Below the pieces are notes generated by a model, which was given only the letters and a program-made list of their open reading frames with translations, did not search any database and had not been told where the DNA came from. 64,000 nucleotides of DNA from Amycolatopsis aidingensis (lineage in GTDB: Bacteria; Actinomycetota; Actinomycetes; Mycobacteriales; Pseudonocardiaceae): positions 7,104,001-7,168,000 of the forward strand of contig NZ_CP076538.1 of assembly GCF_018885265.1 (NCBI RefSeq). The letters are read 5' to 3'. A program made the position numbers and the translations under genes. The stretch's first letter is position 1. The number at the start of each line of letters is the position of its first letter. Shown here in pieces: positions 1 to 8,459 of the stretch.

Positions 1-2
1 CC

Positions 3-545
3 GCCGTGGTGACGGTGGCAGAACCGGGCATCGAACTGACCAAGGAGGCGACACCGGCCGTCGCGAAGCCGGGAGCCACGATCACCTTCACGATCACCGT
101 GACGAACACCGGCACCGTGGACCTCACTACGGTCCGGGTAACCGACCCGACCGTGCCCGCCTGCGACCGGACCTTCGCCCTGCTGCCGGTAGGCGAGCAG
201 CGCGACTGGACGTGCACCGTCACGGCACCGACTTCCGGAACACTGGGCAACACGGCGGCGGTGAGCGGCGAGCCGGACACCGAAGTGCCCGGCGACCCGG
301 TTGTCAGCTCCGACACGGCGCAGGTCCGAGTTGAGGAGCCGGACCAGCCGGGTGTCCCCGAGCCCCCGGACGGCTCGGACCGGCCGACCCCAGGCTCAGG
401 ACCGGACCGGGGCTCGCTAGCCGACACCGGTGTCGACCCGGTGCCGACCAGCCTGCTTGGCACCGGCCTGCTCCTTGCCGGGGCCGCCCTGGTGCTGCGG
501 GTAGGCAAACGTCGGCAACACCGCCGGGGACACGAGCAGGCGTAG
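3..545 (+). CDS. C-terminal part of a DUF11-repeat cell-surface protein with LAXTG sorting signal
   Basis: The gene enters from the left edge and only about 180 C-terminal residues are visible. They contain a DUF11-type beta-sandwich repeat (ITFTITVTNTGTVDLTTVRVTDP), then a Pro/Gly/Asp-rich linker. The end is a sorting signal: LADTG, a hydrophobic stretch (LLGTGLLLAGAALVL) and a basic tail (RVGKRRQHRR). LAXTG rather than LPXTG is the motif used by class E sortases of high-GC actinomycetes, so the protein is probably anchored covalently to peptidoglycan. Its role is otherwise unknown. It lies outside the proposed island and is likely chromosomal backbone. Confidence 0.85.
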   Translation, partial: AVVTVAEPGIELTKEATPAVAKPGATITFTITVTNTGTVDLTTVRVTDPTVPACDRTFALLPVGEQRDWTCTVTAPTSGTLGNTAAVSGEPDTEVPGDPVVSSDTAQVRVEEPDQPGVPEPPDGSDRPTPGSGPDRGSLADTGVDPVPTSLLGTGLLLAGAALVLRVGKRRQHRRGHEQA

Positions 546-910
546 CCGCGACCAGGCGCGTCCGACGAAGAGTGCCGATCTTCGGTCCGCGATCCAGGCG
601 GACTATGCGGAAGTGACGGCGTGGCATGCGCCGTCGCCGTCGACGCGGGCAATGATCCGGCTGGCGTGGATGCAGATGGCGGTTCGGTGGCGTCGCTGAC
701 GGCGGACAAGCCTGCCACCAGCGAGGTCCCGGATCCGTCATGGACGATCTGGATGCGAGGCCAGGCTGATGACGGAACTGCGGTTCTACGGTAGTTGCGC
801 AGATCAGTGATGAGCAGACGGGTGCAGGGGCTGGACTCCCATGGGGCACCGGCGGCCAGGACTGCGGTCACCGCGGCGGCGGGCAGCGCGGAGCGGCACT
901 TCTTAGCTGG
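546..910. other. Gene-poor stretch, probably decayed coding DNA
   Basis: No open frame here has convincing protein features. It lies just upstream of the recognisable C-terminus of an AbiEi-like antitoxin and is most simply the ruined 5' part of that gene. No RNA gene or clear promoter was seen. Confidence 0.35.
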
Positions 911-1042
911 CGGCCAGCACTGCAGGCGTTACGCCGTTATCTGGAGCGTCGGGAGTCGCGGCCGGCGCATCTTCTGGAGTACGCGCGTCAGCTGGGTGTG
1001 GAAGGCCCGGTGGCGAGCGCGGTGGACGTGGTGTTGAGCTGA
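911..1042 (+). pseudogene. Remnant of AbiEi-like antitoxin (C-terminus)
   Basis: About 43 codons read as RPALQALRRYLERRE, then RPAHLLEYARQLGVEGPV, and end at a TGA that overlaps the next ATG (TGATG). This resembles the C-terminal end of the transcriptional-repressor antitoxin in type IV AbiE toxin-antitoxin pairs, where antitoxin and toxin genes overlap in exactly this way. The upstream part of the gene is not recoverable in one frame, so it is treated as a pseudogene. Confidence 0.5.
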
Positions 1043-1279
1043 TGCCTGATCCTTCTCGCGCCACCATCGCGGGCGCGGTGTTCCAGGACTTGCGCAAGCT
1101 GGCCCGCGCAAGGGCGCGGCACCGATGAGCTGCTGGTGTTCTATGTATTAGAACGCTTCCTCTACCGGTTGTCCCGATCACCGTACGCCGACCACTTCAC
1201 TCTCAAGGGCGGATTGCTGTTGGCGACGCTGGACGCGCGGCGGCCGACTCGGGACGGCGACCGGGACCGGCCAGGGTGA
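1042..1279 (+). pseudogene. Broken AbiEii/AbiGii-family nucleotidyltransferase toxin
   Basis: The ATG overlaps the antitoxin stop. The frame begins MPDPSRATIAGAVFQDLRKLAR and then needs one extra base near 1115 to continue as DELLVFYVLERFLYRLSRSP, HFTLKGGLLLATLDARRPTRD. The LKGG..L....RRPTRD signature is typical of the N-terminal nucleotidyltransferase domain of AbiEii toxins. The frame stops at about 1279, leaving under a third of the normal length of about 280-300 aa. The frameshift and truncation show it is dead. In intact systems the toxin modifies nucleotides or tRNA to abort phage infection. Confidence 0.7.
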
Positions 1280-1475
1280 GCGCTAGCTGAGTGGCGCCTG
1301 GAAGGCTTAAGCACCGATCTCGACGGGATCGGTGAGGGGTATCTGCGGCTTCGGTACTCGGCAACACCAGAGGGATCGTGATCATGGACCTGGGTTTCAA
1401 GGTTAATAGCATGGAAGACATCCACCCGGGGCACCCGCATACCGGGGCAACCCGCACAGATGAGAGGGCAGGACA

Positions 1476-1841
1476 ATAGGTATCTACGTATCGGTCAGGG
1501 GATGGCTTGAGTGCGACGAAAAGCAGCGCACGGCCATCCAGGAGGTCATCTCTTCGCACGACGACGGCTTCTACACAGGCGGCTGGTGTATGCCCACCAA
1601 GCCCGTCAACTGGACCTGCTACATCTTTTACGGCGGCGACATCCGACAGCAGGCGGTTGATTGGCTGCTCGACCAGCTCAGGGCCATCGCACGGCTCCCA
1701 GCCTCCGACGCGGACGATGACCTCGTCCGGGGGATGTTCCTCGCCAGCCACGAGATCGACGGCATGAGCGAGTGGCAGATCCGCGGAGGCCAGGTGCACA
1801 TCACGTCGGCTGACGACCGATACCGCTACCTGGATGACTAG
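1476..1841 (+). CDS. Small hypothetical protein, apparent ATA start
   Basis: An open frame of about 121 codons reads GIYVSVRGWLECDEKQ, then FYTGGW, NWTCYIFYGGDIR, VDWLLDQLRAIARLP, VRGMFLASHEIDGMSEWQ and ends DDRYRYLDD. Composition and codon use look like a real soluble protein. The frame is open only from 1464, directly after a TGA at 1461-1463. The first plausible start is the ATA at 1476, behind a purine-rich AGAGGGCAGGA. The only ATG in frame (1590) would drop the well-formed N-terminal third. Either ATA is used or an original ATG has mutated. The family is not recognised; it resembles small proteins encoded beside toxin-type loci, but this is a guess. Confidence 0.5.
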   Translation: MGIYVSVRGWLECDEKQRTAIQEVISSHDDGFYTGGWCMPTKPVNWTCYIFYGGDIRQQAVDWLLDQLRAIARLPASDADDDLVRGMFLASHEIDGMSEWQIRGGQVHITSADDRYRYLDD

Positions 1842-2000
1842 CGCCGCCCCACCCCATTCCGAGAGTTCGGATATCTGATGTCGCCAAAACATCTCGCGGA
1901 GGCACAGCGCGACCAGGTGCGTACGGCCACGAGCAACGTGTTCGCGCTGCAGACGGCCAAGGCCGACGACTCAGCAGATCAGCAGGCTGACCGGGCTTGG

Positions 2001-2047
2001 TGGGCCGCCTGGGGCTCGAACCCAGAACCTACGGATTAAAAGTCCGC
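2001..2047 (-). repeat. Partial tRNA-Lys(TTT) 3' half; candidate attachment site of the island
   Basis: Read on the minus strand, this is the 3' half of a tRNA-Lys: anticodon loop CTTTTAA, T arm and acceptor 3' strand. The D arm and 5' acceptor strand are missing. It matches the complete tRNA-Lys at 48491-48563 with four differences in about 45 bases. Two pairs of these differences are compensatory (T-stem C-G/T-A and anticodon-stem A-T/G-C), so it derives from a second functional allele and not from random decay. Duplication of a tRNA 3' half at both ends of a foreign segment is the hallmark of tRNA-targeted integration. Confidence 0.65.
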
Positions 2048-2130
2048 TCTTATATAAGTGACGCCGAGTATCACATGGTGCCGCCTGGTGTCACGTGGTC
2101 CACATCGGCGCAGGTAGAAACGAGAGCCGT

Positions 2131-2601
2131 TCATCTTCGAGTGCCGCCAAGTGTCGTCCAGTGTCGGGCAATGTTTCGACACAGGAGCATCCAGGGAGCA
2201 CCGCTCCGGCGGTCACGGGGCGGGCGAGTCGCCCGCTGTTGGAAGAGTTGCCTCTTTCGTGAGGTCTGCTGCCGCTTGGCGGATCTCTTGTTCGATTCCG
2301 GCCCGGTCGGGGAGGTTGCTTCCCGGGCGTCCATGAGTTCCCTGAAGACAGCGAGCTGGTGGGCCTTGTCGTGGAGGTCGCGTCCAGCGTACCAGATCTT
2401 GGTGGCGCCCTGGTAGGGAGCCAGGGCGTCGTTGGTGATCTTTCGGGCGGTGTCCTGGATGTGAACGTCGGCGACGAGTTGCGGGGTCAGGGTGGGCGGG
2501 CCAAGGCTCTGGACGGCGTCGTCGAAGAGGGGACGAGTTCCGCGACCGCCCGGACGACGTCGTGGGTGACGCGCCGGGCCTTTATGTCTGGCTTCTATCA
2601 A
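2131..2601 (-). CDS. Hypothetical protein or remnant near island edge
   Basis: This minus-strand frame of 156 codons has a central stretch with real protein character: LTPQLVADVHIQDTARKITN, then APYQGATKIWYAGRDL, HDKAHQLAVFRELMDAREA. The flanks are Arg/Pro-rich and may be out-of-frame extensions. No family is recognised. Its position directly inside the proposed attachment site fits a remnant of the element's own recombination or regulatory genes, but no integrase motif (R..HxxR..Y) is visible. It may be a fragment and not a working gene. Confidence 0.3.
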   Translation of the reverse strand: MIEARHKGPARHPRRRPGGRGTRPLFDDAVQSLGPPTLTPQLVADVHIQDTARKITNDALAPYQGATKIWYAGRDLHDKAHQLAVFRELMDAREATSPTGPESNKRSAKRQQTSRKRQLFQQRATRPPRDRRSGAPWMLLCRNIARHWTTLGGTRR

Positions 2602-2667
2602 CTTGTCTGCCCTGGTTGGAATGGTTCAACTATTCCGTTGTTCGAGATTTATGCATGTTGCTGGTCG

Positions 2668-3915
2668 TCAGTGTGGTGCAACGGGTAGGTCGGTGAGGCC
2701 GCGTAGGGTCACACTGTTCTTCCATTGTGGCTGCGTGGTCATGCGGAGTGTCGGGGCTTGCTGGGTGAGTTCCTTCAGTGCGATGCGGGCTTCGAGGCGT
2801 GCGAGGGGAACGCCGAGGCAGAAGTGGATGCCGTGCCCGAAGGTGAGGTGACGGGTCGTGGTGCGGATGATGTCGAAGCTGTCGGGGTCGGGACAGACGG
2901 CGGGATCACGGTTGGCCGCGCCGATGAGGACGAGTACCCGAGTTCCCGCGGGTGCAGGAATGCTGCCGACGGTCGTGTCCTCCAGCGCGGTGCGGAGGGT
3001 GAGCTGGACCGGTGGGTCGTGGCGCAGGGTTTCCTCGACCGCCTGTTCGGCGAGGGTGGGGTCGGCGGCGAGGGCGCGGTGCTGGTCGGGGTGGCGGAGC
3101 AGGGCGAGTACGGCGTTACCGATCAAATTGGTGGTGGTTTCGTGCCCGGCGACGAGCAGCATGGTGAGGGTGACCAGGAGTTCGTTCTCGGTCAGCGTAT
3201 CGCCGGCGTCGGAGACGGCCACTAGGGCGGAGACGAGGTCTTCGCCCGGCTGGCGACGGCGGTGCGCGGCTACATCGCGGAAATAGGTGATGAACTCGTG
3301 GCGAGCCTGGGCCGCGGGCTCGCGGACCTCGGGCGGCAGGAGAAACGCCGGGTCGATGGCATTGGCCATGGCACGTGACCATTGGGCGAATTGTTCGCGG
3401 TCGGCGGCGGGCACGCCGAGCAGTTCGCTGATCACGATGATCGGGAGCGGTTGTGCGAGCACGTCGATCAGGTTGGCTTCGTCGGCCTCGACGAGGTGGC
3501 GTACTAACTCGGAGGTGATCTGCTCGATCCGCGGGGTGAGCTGGTCGACCATGCGTGGAGTGAAAGCGGTGGAGACTAGACGGCGCAGGCGGGTGTGGTC
3601 GGGTGGGTTGAGGTTCAGGAAGGCTCGCACGACGCGGCCCTGGTCGTCGAGCAGTTCGCGGGGATCGGCGGTGTCACCCAGGTACTCCGGCTCGGGATGC
3701 CCGAACCGCGGATTCCGCAGGATCTGGGTGCATTCGGCATGTCCGCTGGCAACGAGTAGCCCTTCAGCCGCGCGCGCCGCGGGGGCGTGTTCACGCCACC
3801 GCCGGTAGAGGGGATAGGGGTCCACCCTGTGCTCGGCTCCCAGCAGCGCACCGACCCCACCCGGGACCGACGGGAACGCGGTGCTGCCGGGAGCAGACGA
3901 CTCGTTCTCAGACAT
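2668..3915 (-). CDS. Cytochrome P450 monooxygenase
   Basis: A 415-residue soluble bacterial class I P450. Landmarks in order: the I-helix oxygen-binding motif AGHETT, the K-helix ExxR (EETLR), a PERF-like region (DPDSFDI), and the heme loop FGHGIHFCLG with the axial Cys. Length is normal (about 400-420 aa). Start choice: ATG at 3915 lies 9 bases after GGAAG and overlaps the upstream gene's stop by 8 bp; in-frame ATGs at 3924 and 3942 are alternatives. It is the third gene of an apparent operon with an ImmA-like peptidase and a seven-helix membrane protein. No ferredoxin is adjacent. It could tailor the island's metabolite or belong to the regulatory module; substrate is unknown. Confidence 0.92.
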   Translation of the reverse strand: MSENESSAPGSTAFPSVPGGVGALLGAEHRVDPYPLYRRWREHAPAARAAEGLLVASGHAECTQILRNPRFGHPEPEYLGDTADPRELLDDQGRVVRAFLNLNPPDHTRLRRLVSTAFTPRMVDQLTPRIEQITSELVRHLVEADEANLIDVLAQPLPIIVISELLGVPAADREQFAQWSRAMANAIDPAFLLPPEVREPAAQARHEFITYFRDVAAHRRRQPGEDLVSALVAVSDAGDTLTENELLVTLTMLLVAGHETTTNLIGNAVLALLRHPDQHRALAADPTLAEQAVEETLRHDPPVQLTLRTALEDTTVGSIPAPAGTRVLVLIGAANRDPAVCPDPDSFDIIRTTTRHLTFGHGIHFCLGVPLARLEARIALKELTQQAPTLRMTTQPQWKNSVTLRGLTDLPVAPH

Positions 3916-5107
3916 GCCCGCCATCTTCCACCATGGCGTCATGTCGGCGGACGCGTGCCCGGCTATCGACTGCTGGGGTCGGGTGCTGTGCGAAGTGGTG
4001 CGCGACGTGCTCGAGGAAGGTCACGGCAGCCGCGAGGTTGTTGCCGGTGGCTGGTGCGGCTAGCGCGTGCCCGGTGTGGGAGGCGGTGTCCTGGTGGTGT
4101 CGACGTTGCAAGGCATCGTGCCAGAGCGCGGCTTCGACTGACGCAGCCAGTTCGTCTCCGCGCAGTCCGTGTCGGTCACCGGTTTCGAAAGCGCGGCGGG
4201 CAACGTCGGGATCGAGGAGGTGGCGGATCCGTGAACGGCCATCCCAAATCTCGATGACTCGTCGATGCAGCAGGAATTCCGCGTCCCATGACGGTGGTGT
4301 GACCGGCAGCCGTATGTCGGGGTAGGCCGCGCAGAACGCCGCCCACAATGGTTCCAGCCGCCGAGCGGAACGCCGGTACCGCGTCCACTGGCGGAGTGCC
4401 GATAGGCGAGGGCCCCACGCGGGCATTGTGACGCCTGCCAAGCCTAGGATGACGCCGAGCGCGATCGGGACAATCTCGATGTCTGTCGAGTACGGCGGTT
4501 GGATTTCGAGTGCGGGCAAGACGACGAACGTGGCATGGTGCGCCGCGTACACCATGGTGAACCAGCAGGCGATGGTCAGCGTGCTGAGCCCACGGCGTAA
4601 CCAGGGCTTGTCGGCGATACGTGACCATCGTCTGGCTAGTAAGGCGATCGCCACCATGGCGACCGCAAGGCCTCCGTTGTAGAGCAGGACTGTGGCTAGC
4701 GCCCAGGGTTGGTGTTGATAGTCGAGATGAAGGAAGTCTGGCTTCTCGAGGACAACGCTCACCGCGAACGCTAGGAGCATTGCAATGGTGAGCGCAACCA
4801 GTACGCTGATGTGCCACCGACCTGATCGCCAGTCGTGACCGCGCTCGGAGATTGAGAGCCAAAAAAACACCTCGACAGCCAAAAAGGAACCAAGAATGAA
4901 TATATGCTGGATGGCGAAATTGGCGTCCGGCGGGAGAAATGACGTGATGTTGGGTCCACACGTCATGGCCAGGGTCAAAGAGAGGATTCCGCACCACAAG
5001 GCCCACTTTGCGGGCTGGCGTGGTGACCGGAGAAGGTCGCGAAGCCGATAGAGCGAGACCAGCGTGCCGAACGCGATGAGAAAGTACTGAATAGTGGCGC
5101 TAAACAT
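3908..5107 (-). CDS. MAB_1171c-family (DUF6545-type) integral membrane protein
   Basis: 399 residues. The N-terminal half has about seven hydrophobic helices (FLIAFGTLVSLY; ALWCGILSLTLAMT; IFILGSFLAVEVFFWL; VALTIAMLLAFAVSV; and others to IVPIALGVILGLAGV). The C-terminal half is a soluble domain of about 170 residues with RHLLDPDVARRAF and EAALWHDALQRR. This architecture matches the actinobacterial MAB_1171c putative-transporter family, which is usually encoded after an ImmA/IrrE peptidase as here. It overlaps the peptidase stop by 8 bp and the P450 start, so the three are likely cotranscribed and translationally coupled. The molecular function of the family is not established. Confidence 0.8.
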   Translation of the reverse strand: MFSATIQYFLIAFGTLVSLYRLRDLLRSPRQPAKWALWCGILSLTLAMTCGPNITSFLPPDANFAIQHIFILGSFLAVEVFFWLSISERGHDWRSGRWHISVLVALTIAMLLAFAVSVVLEKPDFLHLDYQHQPWALATVLLYNGGLAVAMVAIALLARRWSRIADKPWLRRGLSTLTIACWFTMVYAAHHATFVVLPALEIQPPYSTDIEIVPIALGVILGLAGVTMPAWGPRLSALRQWTRYRRSARRLEPLWAAFCAAYPDIRLPVTPPSWDAEFLLHRRVIEIWDGRSRIRHLLDPDVARRAFETGDRHGLRGDELAASVEAALWHDALQRRHHQDTASHTGHALAAPATGNNLAAAVTFLEHVAHHFAQHPTPAVDSRARVRRHDAMVEDGGHV

Positions 5108-5705
5108 GCCCGGACTTTCCCATGCCTTCCGCTAGTCGATCGACTGTTTCGGCGGGTGTGCCGCTCAACTTTCGTGGTGGGGGAAGTAGTCGGCGGCCGG
5201 CTGCTTTCCAAATCAGTGACGCGACCAGTTCTGCCTCTAGTTCTTGCCGATCGGTATAAGACTCTCGATGAAGCTTCACCGGAGAAGCACCCTCGTCCGC
5301 GTCCGATGTTGGCGACAATCCGAGGGCACGCGCCAGTCGGGGATCAAGCGGACGATCCTTTACGGCTGCTAGGTCGGTCCCGTGGTGACCCATCAGCATG
5401 TGACCAAGTTCGTGAGCGATGATCTGTTCCTGATGCAGTTCGGTCGTATTCTGGTCGTAGATAATGACATCGACGCTCCGCAGGGCGATCCAGATGCCGA
5501 CCGGACCGCCACCTGGCATACTGTAAGGAACCAACTCCAGCGCCCGCCCCCGATATCGGGCTACATCCTTGCAGAACGCATTGATACTCCACGGCTGGGA
5601 CACACCGACCTCCCCCAGGAGAGTTCTGATGCGCCGACGTAACCGTGCATACTGCTGTAGGCGCCTGAGCGGACCGAGAAGCCTGGTCAGGCTCGTGCCT
5701 ATCAT
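5100..5705 (-). CDS. ImmA/IrrE-family metallopeptidase
   Basis: 201 residues with the zinc-peptidase signature HELGH in IIAHELGHMLMGHH, followed by a downstream acidic helix (YTDRQELEAELVASLIW) that supplies the third ligand region. Such proteins cleave or antagonise a cognate XRE repressor. A divergent XRE gene lies about 0.9 kb away at 6584. The start is ATG 5705, preceded by AAGGA at good spacing; the longer upstream reading frame has no protein character. Overlap with the next gene indicates an operon with the MAB_1171c protein and the P450. Confidence 0.85.
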   Translation of the reverse strand: MIGTSLTRLLGPLRRLQQYARLRRRIRTLLGEVGVSQPWSINAFCKDVARYRGRALELVPYSMPGGGPVGIWIALRSVDVIIYDQNTTELHQEQIIAHELGHMLMGHHGTDLAAVKDRPLDPRLARALGLSPTSDADEGASPVKLHRESYTDRQELEAELVASLIWKAAGRRLLPPPRKLSGTPAETVDRLAEGMGKSGHV

Positions 5706-5836
5706 CTCACTACGTCCTTGCTCCGGGATCGACCGGTGTGCCTGAACAATCGCTGGTTGCGGCCCTTCACCGCCGTTTCTTAGCATGTTCCGGGATCCAG
5801 ACTGAAGACATGCTGGCGCTGTTAGCGATGTTGCTG

Positions 5837-5868
5837 ACGAGGCGTACTCCGAACGGAGTACGCCTCGT
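5837..5868. terminator. Perfect 15-bp inverted repeat, 2-nt loop
   Basis: The arms are ACGAGGCGTACTCCG (5837-5851) and its exact complement (5854-5868), separated by AA. As RNA it would fold into a very stable hairpin on either strand. There is no T-run, so it may be a GC-type actinomycete terminator, an operator, or the relic of a mobile-element end. Confidence 0.5.
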
Positions 5869-6462
5869 TGTCTGATGTGACCCCCTTGCACGGCGCCGTG
5901 GCCAGGCTCCGCGAGCAGGGCGTGACCGGGCCGACCGACAACGTCAGGGGCTGGTTTGACGTGTCCAGGCCGCCCGGGACCGCGATCCGCACCCGGGGTC
6001 GGGACCGGTCCGGTGCCCCGGGTGAATCTGACAGCTCGCGCCTCCAGGCCGCAGCCGCGTGGCACTGCTGCCAGACACGAGGCACCCACCGGTGGTGCGG
6101 CTGATCACTGACGAGATGGCTGATCTCACGGACTGTCGCGTGCCAGGCCCGCCGAGCACTGCGCACACGGACCGACACCACAGCCGGGCATGTGGGTGCG
6201 CCCTGGACGAGTTCACCCCACCTGCTGCAGCGCACCGACGCCATCGTGACGAAGACCCGGTACCGGCTGATGAGTCCGCCCGATCCGGACGTCCGCCTGC
6301 TCCGCTGCGACCGTCTGGGCATTCCGTCGAGTTCGGCTACGCGGCCCAAGCCGTTGATGACGCCGGGCGTGGGTCGACGACCAGTGTCGACACAGAACTG
6401 CACGGCCAGGACCTGCGTACCGTCACCATGCATGCCCATCACCACAGCCTCAATGAGATCAA

Positions 6463-6509
6463 CGGTCATACCCGACCTCGGCCCATCAGGTCGAGGTCGG
6501 GTATGACCG
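6463..6509. repeat. Perfect 18-bp inverted repeat, 11-nt loop
   Basis: The arms CGGTCATACCCGACCTCG (6463-6480) and its exact complement (6492-6509) flank GCCCATCAGGT. It lies 75 bp upstream of the XRE start. It could be a terminator for transcription coming from the left or a large operator for the XRE protein or its peptidase-controlled circuit. Confidence 0.55.
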
Positions 6510-6583
6510 ACGCCACGGGAGGCTCAACTCTAGGATACTGCTTGCTGTCAGTGGTATAGTTCAGTTGACTCGGAGGAGGTCCG

Positions 6584-7048
6584 GTGGCTGGTAAGGGTGG
6601 TGATACATTCGCGGACCGACTCAACTATTTGATTGAGAATGTCTACCCTGCTCATCATGGCCCATGGAGCAATGCTGAGGTCTCTAAAGGGATTACCGAA
6701 CAGGGAGGTCATTTAAGCAAGGCTGCTATAGGCAAATTGCGTAAAGGTGAGAATGTCAACCCGACTCTTGCGACGATTCGCGCCCTGGCAAGATTTTTTG
6801 GGGTCCCTACTTCATTCTTCACCGATGAAGACACGCACTCAACAGAGGTCGACATTGCGCTTGCCGTGCTCGAGCGGGACGCAACAGTAACAGACACAAT
6901 GCTACGTATGGGCCAACTATCGGAGCAGAGCATAAATATCATTGCAGATCTTAGTCAAACGTTAATTAACTTCGAAGAATCACATTCGAAGGCGTCTAGT
7001 TCGAAGTCGGAGCAGCAGAATAATGGAGATTATCAGAAAAGAGGCTAG
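6584..7048 (+). CDS. XRE-family helix-turn-helix regulator, AT-rich
   Basis: 154 residues. The N-terminal helix-turn-helix covers about residues 7-80: TFADRLNYLIENVYP, SKAAIGKLRKGENVNPTL, ATIRALARFFGVPTSFF. The C-terminal part is helical, then Ser/Gln/Asn-rich and basic (HSKASSSKSEQQNNGDYQKR). The GTG start follows GGAGGAGG. The gene is clearly richer in A and T than its neighbours, which points to recent acquisition. By analogy with ImmR/ImmA pairs it is the probable target of the divergent ImmA-like peptidase at 5100-5705. It may also control the StrR-like gene downstream. Confidence 0.85.
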   Translation: MAGKGGDTFADRLNYLIENVYPAHHGPWSNAEVSKGITEQGGHLSKAAIGKLRKGENVNPTLATIRALARFFGVPTSFFTDEDTHSTEVDIALAVLERDATVTDTMLRMGQLSEQSINIIADLSQTLINFEESHSKASSSKSEQQNNGDYQKRG

Positions 7049-7122
7049 CGCGCCTCAGTAGTCGCGCACTGTGCTGGGGGATGGTTGTGTCGTAAATACA
7101 TGACAACAAAAGAGGGGGATGT

Positions 7123-8166
7123 GTGTCGAATAGCACTTCGACCGAGCGGGAAGGAAGTGTAATCGATGAGCCCGACCTGTGTTGGAGGACACGGCAAGAC
7201 ACACAGGTCGCCGAACCGACGACAGCGGTGATACCGGTTGACTCGCTGCTGCCAGCCGATTCACCGCGTGTGGGTGGGGAAGATATTGAGCATGTTCGTA
7301 CTCTCGCAGAGTTGGACGATGATTTCCCTGCGATAATCGTGCACCGCTCCACCATGCGGGTGATTGACGGTATGCATCGGCTGCGTGCCGCCAGGGTTCG
7401 CGCCGCAAGCCACATCAAAGTGCAATTTTTCGATGGCAGAGACGAAGACGCGTTCGTACTCGCGGTCGAGTCAAACAGCAAGCATGGGCTACCTCTGACA
7501 CAGATCGATCGAACCGCCGCAGCAGCACGTATCATCGACACCCATCCGCAATGGTCCAATCGAGTGATTGCGTCATTGACCGGATTGGCCGATACGACCG
7601 TGGCGGCTATGCGACAGCGTTCGACTGCGAACGAACCGCAGTCGAACAGGCGGATCGGCAAGGACGGGCGATCCAGACCAGTTAACGCTGCCGAGGGGCG
7701 TCGACGAGCAAGTGATTTGATTGCCCAAAACCCGAATGCCTCCTTACGTGAAATTGCGGCGGCCGCCGGCATCGCGGTCGGGACTGCACGTGACGTGCGT
7801 GAACGCATGCGCGCTGGGACGGATCCAGTCCCGGTTCGGCTACGTCAAGCTGAACAAGGAAAGCCTTCTAATGGGCATCGCAAGTCAATAGATAAGGAGC
7901 AAAGTCCACCATCCGGTACCAAATCAGCTGCCGGGTCAACGCTGCACAACCTCAAGAAAGATCCTTCTCTGCGAATGACCGAGGTGGGACGTACTTTACT
8001 TCGACTCCTTGACATACACTCCATCGATCCGGAGGCCTGGAAAAGACTCGCCTCCGGGATACCGGCACACTGCAACAATGCCGTCGCGCAAGCTGCTCGA
8101 CGATGCGCCGAAAACTGGGAGAACTTCGCGCAATTTATTGAATCGGAAACGTGCGACAGATATTAG
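7123..8166 (+). CDS. StrR-like ParB/Srx-domain transcriptional activator
   Basis: 347 residues. An N-terminal ParB/sulfiredoxin-fold domain (VIPVDSLLPADSPR; PAIIVHRSTMRVIDGMHRLRAA; VQFFDGRDEDAFVLAVESN) is followed by a helix-turn-helix (LTQIDRTAAAARII; NRVIASLTGLADTTVAAMRQ) and a second HTH-like block (NASLREIAAAAGIAVGTARDV). This is the architecture of the pathway activators StrR, NovG and related proteins of antibiotic clusters. The start is GTG 7123 after AGAGGGGG. It follows the XRE gene by 74 bp and may share its regulation. It could activate the biosynthetic operon at 10.8-25.6 kb together with the SARP; this is inference. Confidence 0.82.
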   Translation: MSNSTSTEREGSVIDEPDLCWRTRQDTQVAEPTTAVIPVDSLLPADSPRVGGEDIEHVRTLAELDDDFPAIIVHRSTMRVIDGMHRLRAARVRAASHIKVQFFDGRDEDAFVLAVESNSKHGLPLTQIDRTAAAARIIDTHPQWSNRVIASLTGLADTTVAAMRQRSTANEPQSNRRIGKDGRSRPVNAAEGRRRASDLIAQNPNASLREIAAAAGIAVGTARDVRERMRAGTDPVPVRLRQAEQGKPSNGHRKSIDKEQSPPSGTKSAAGSTLHNLKKDPSLRMTEVGRTLLRLLDIHSIDPEAWKRLASGIPAHCNNAVAQAARRCAENWENFAQFIESETCDRY

Positions 8167-8459
8167 TCAGGCTGCCAGCTCCAAATTCTATGATCACGGA
8201 GTTCCGGTCTCGGCCGCAGGTCGGTGGTGTGGTGACGTTGCCTGATCGCGACGTTACCGTGATTGTGTACGTGCTGGCCAGCAGGTGCTCCTGGCAGGGT
8301 CGTTGCCCTCGTTCGGGCCGCTCAGCCCGCGTACCGGAGCTTCGGCCAGTGGACCGACGCCGGGTTGTGGAGCAGAATCCATTTGCCGTGCTCGACGATT
8401 TGGGTCGCAACGAGAAATATTGGTCTTCCCCGGGTTTCGCGGAGTCGTATTACTGGGCT
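8167..8459. other. Intergenic, nothing recognised
   Basis: This spacer lies between the StrR-like gene and the IS3-family remnant. No gene with protein character, RNA gene or clear repeat is visible; the right end of the IS3 element must lie near 8400-8460. Confidence 0.4.

Larger units (their letters stand above)
5706..6583. other. Intergenic region with two strong hairpins and no convincing gene
   Basis: 878 bp separate the divergent immA-like and XRE genes. A minus-strand frame (5822-6469) is open for 215 codons, but its composition (Arg/Ser/Pro-rich, no motif) looks like a GC-rich shadow, so no gene is called. The stretch contains two perfect inverted repeats, listed separately. A TATAGT hexamer at 6555-6560 lies upstream of the XRE start, but no matching -35 box is clear. 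Confidence 0.4.

Noticed and set aside
1997..2416. ORF beginning MVGRLGLEPRTYGLK
   Set aside because: This is translation of the tRNA-Lys fragment, a well-known artefact; similar peptides arise at 48.5 kb.
5822..6469. 215-codon minus-strand ORF between divergent regulators
   Set aside because: It is Arg/Ser/Pro-rich without domains and flanked by palindromes; coding status could not be supported.
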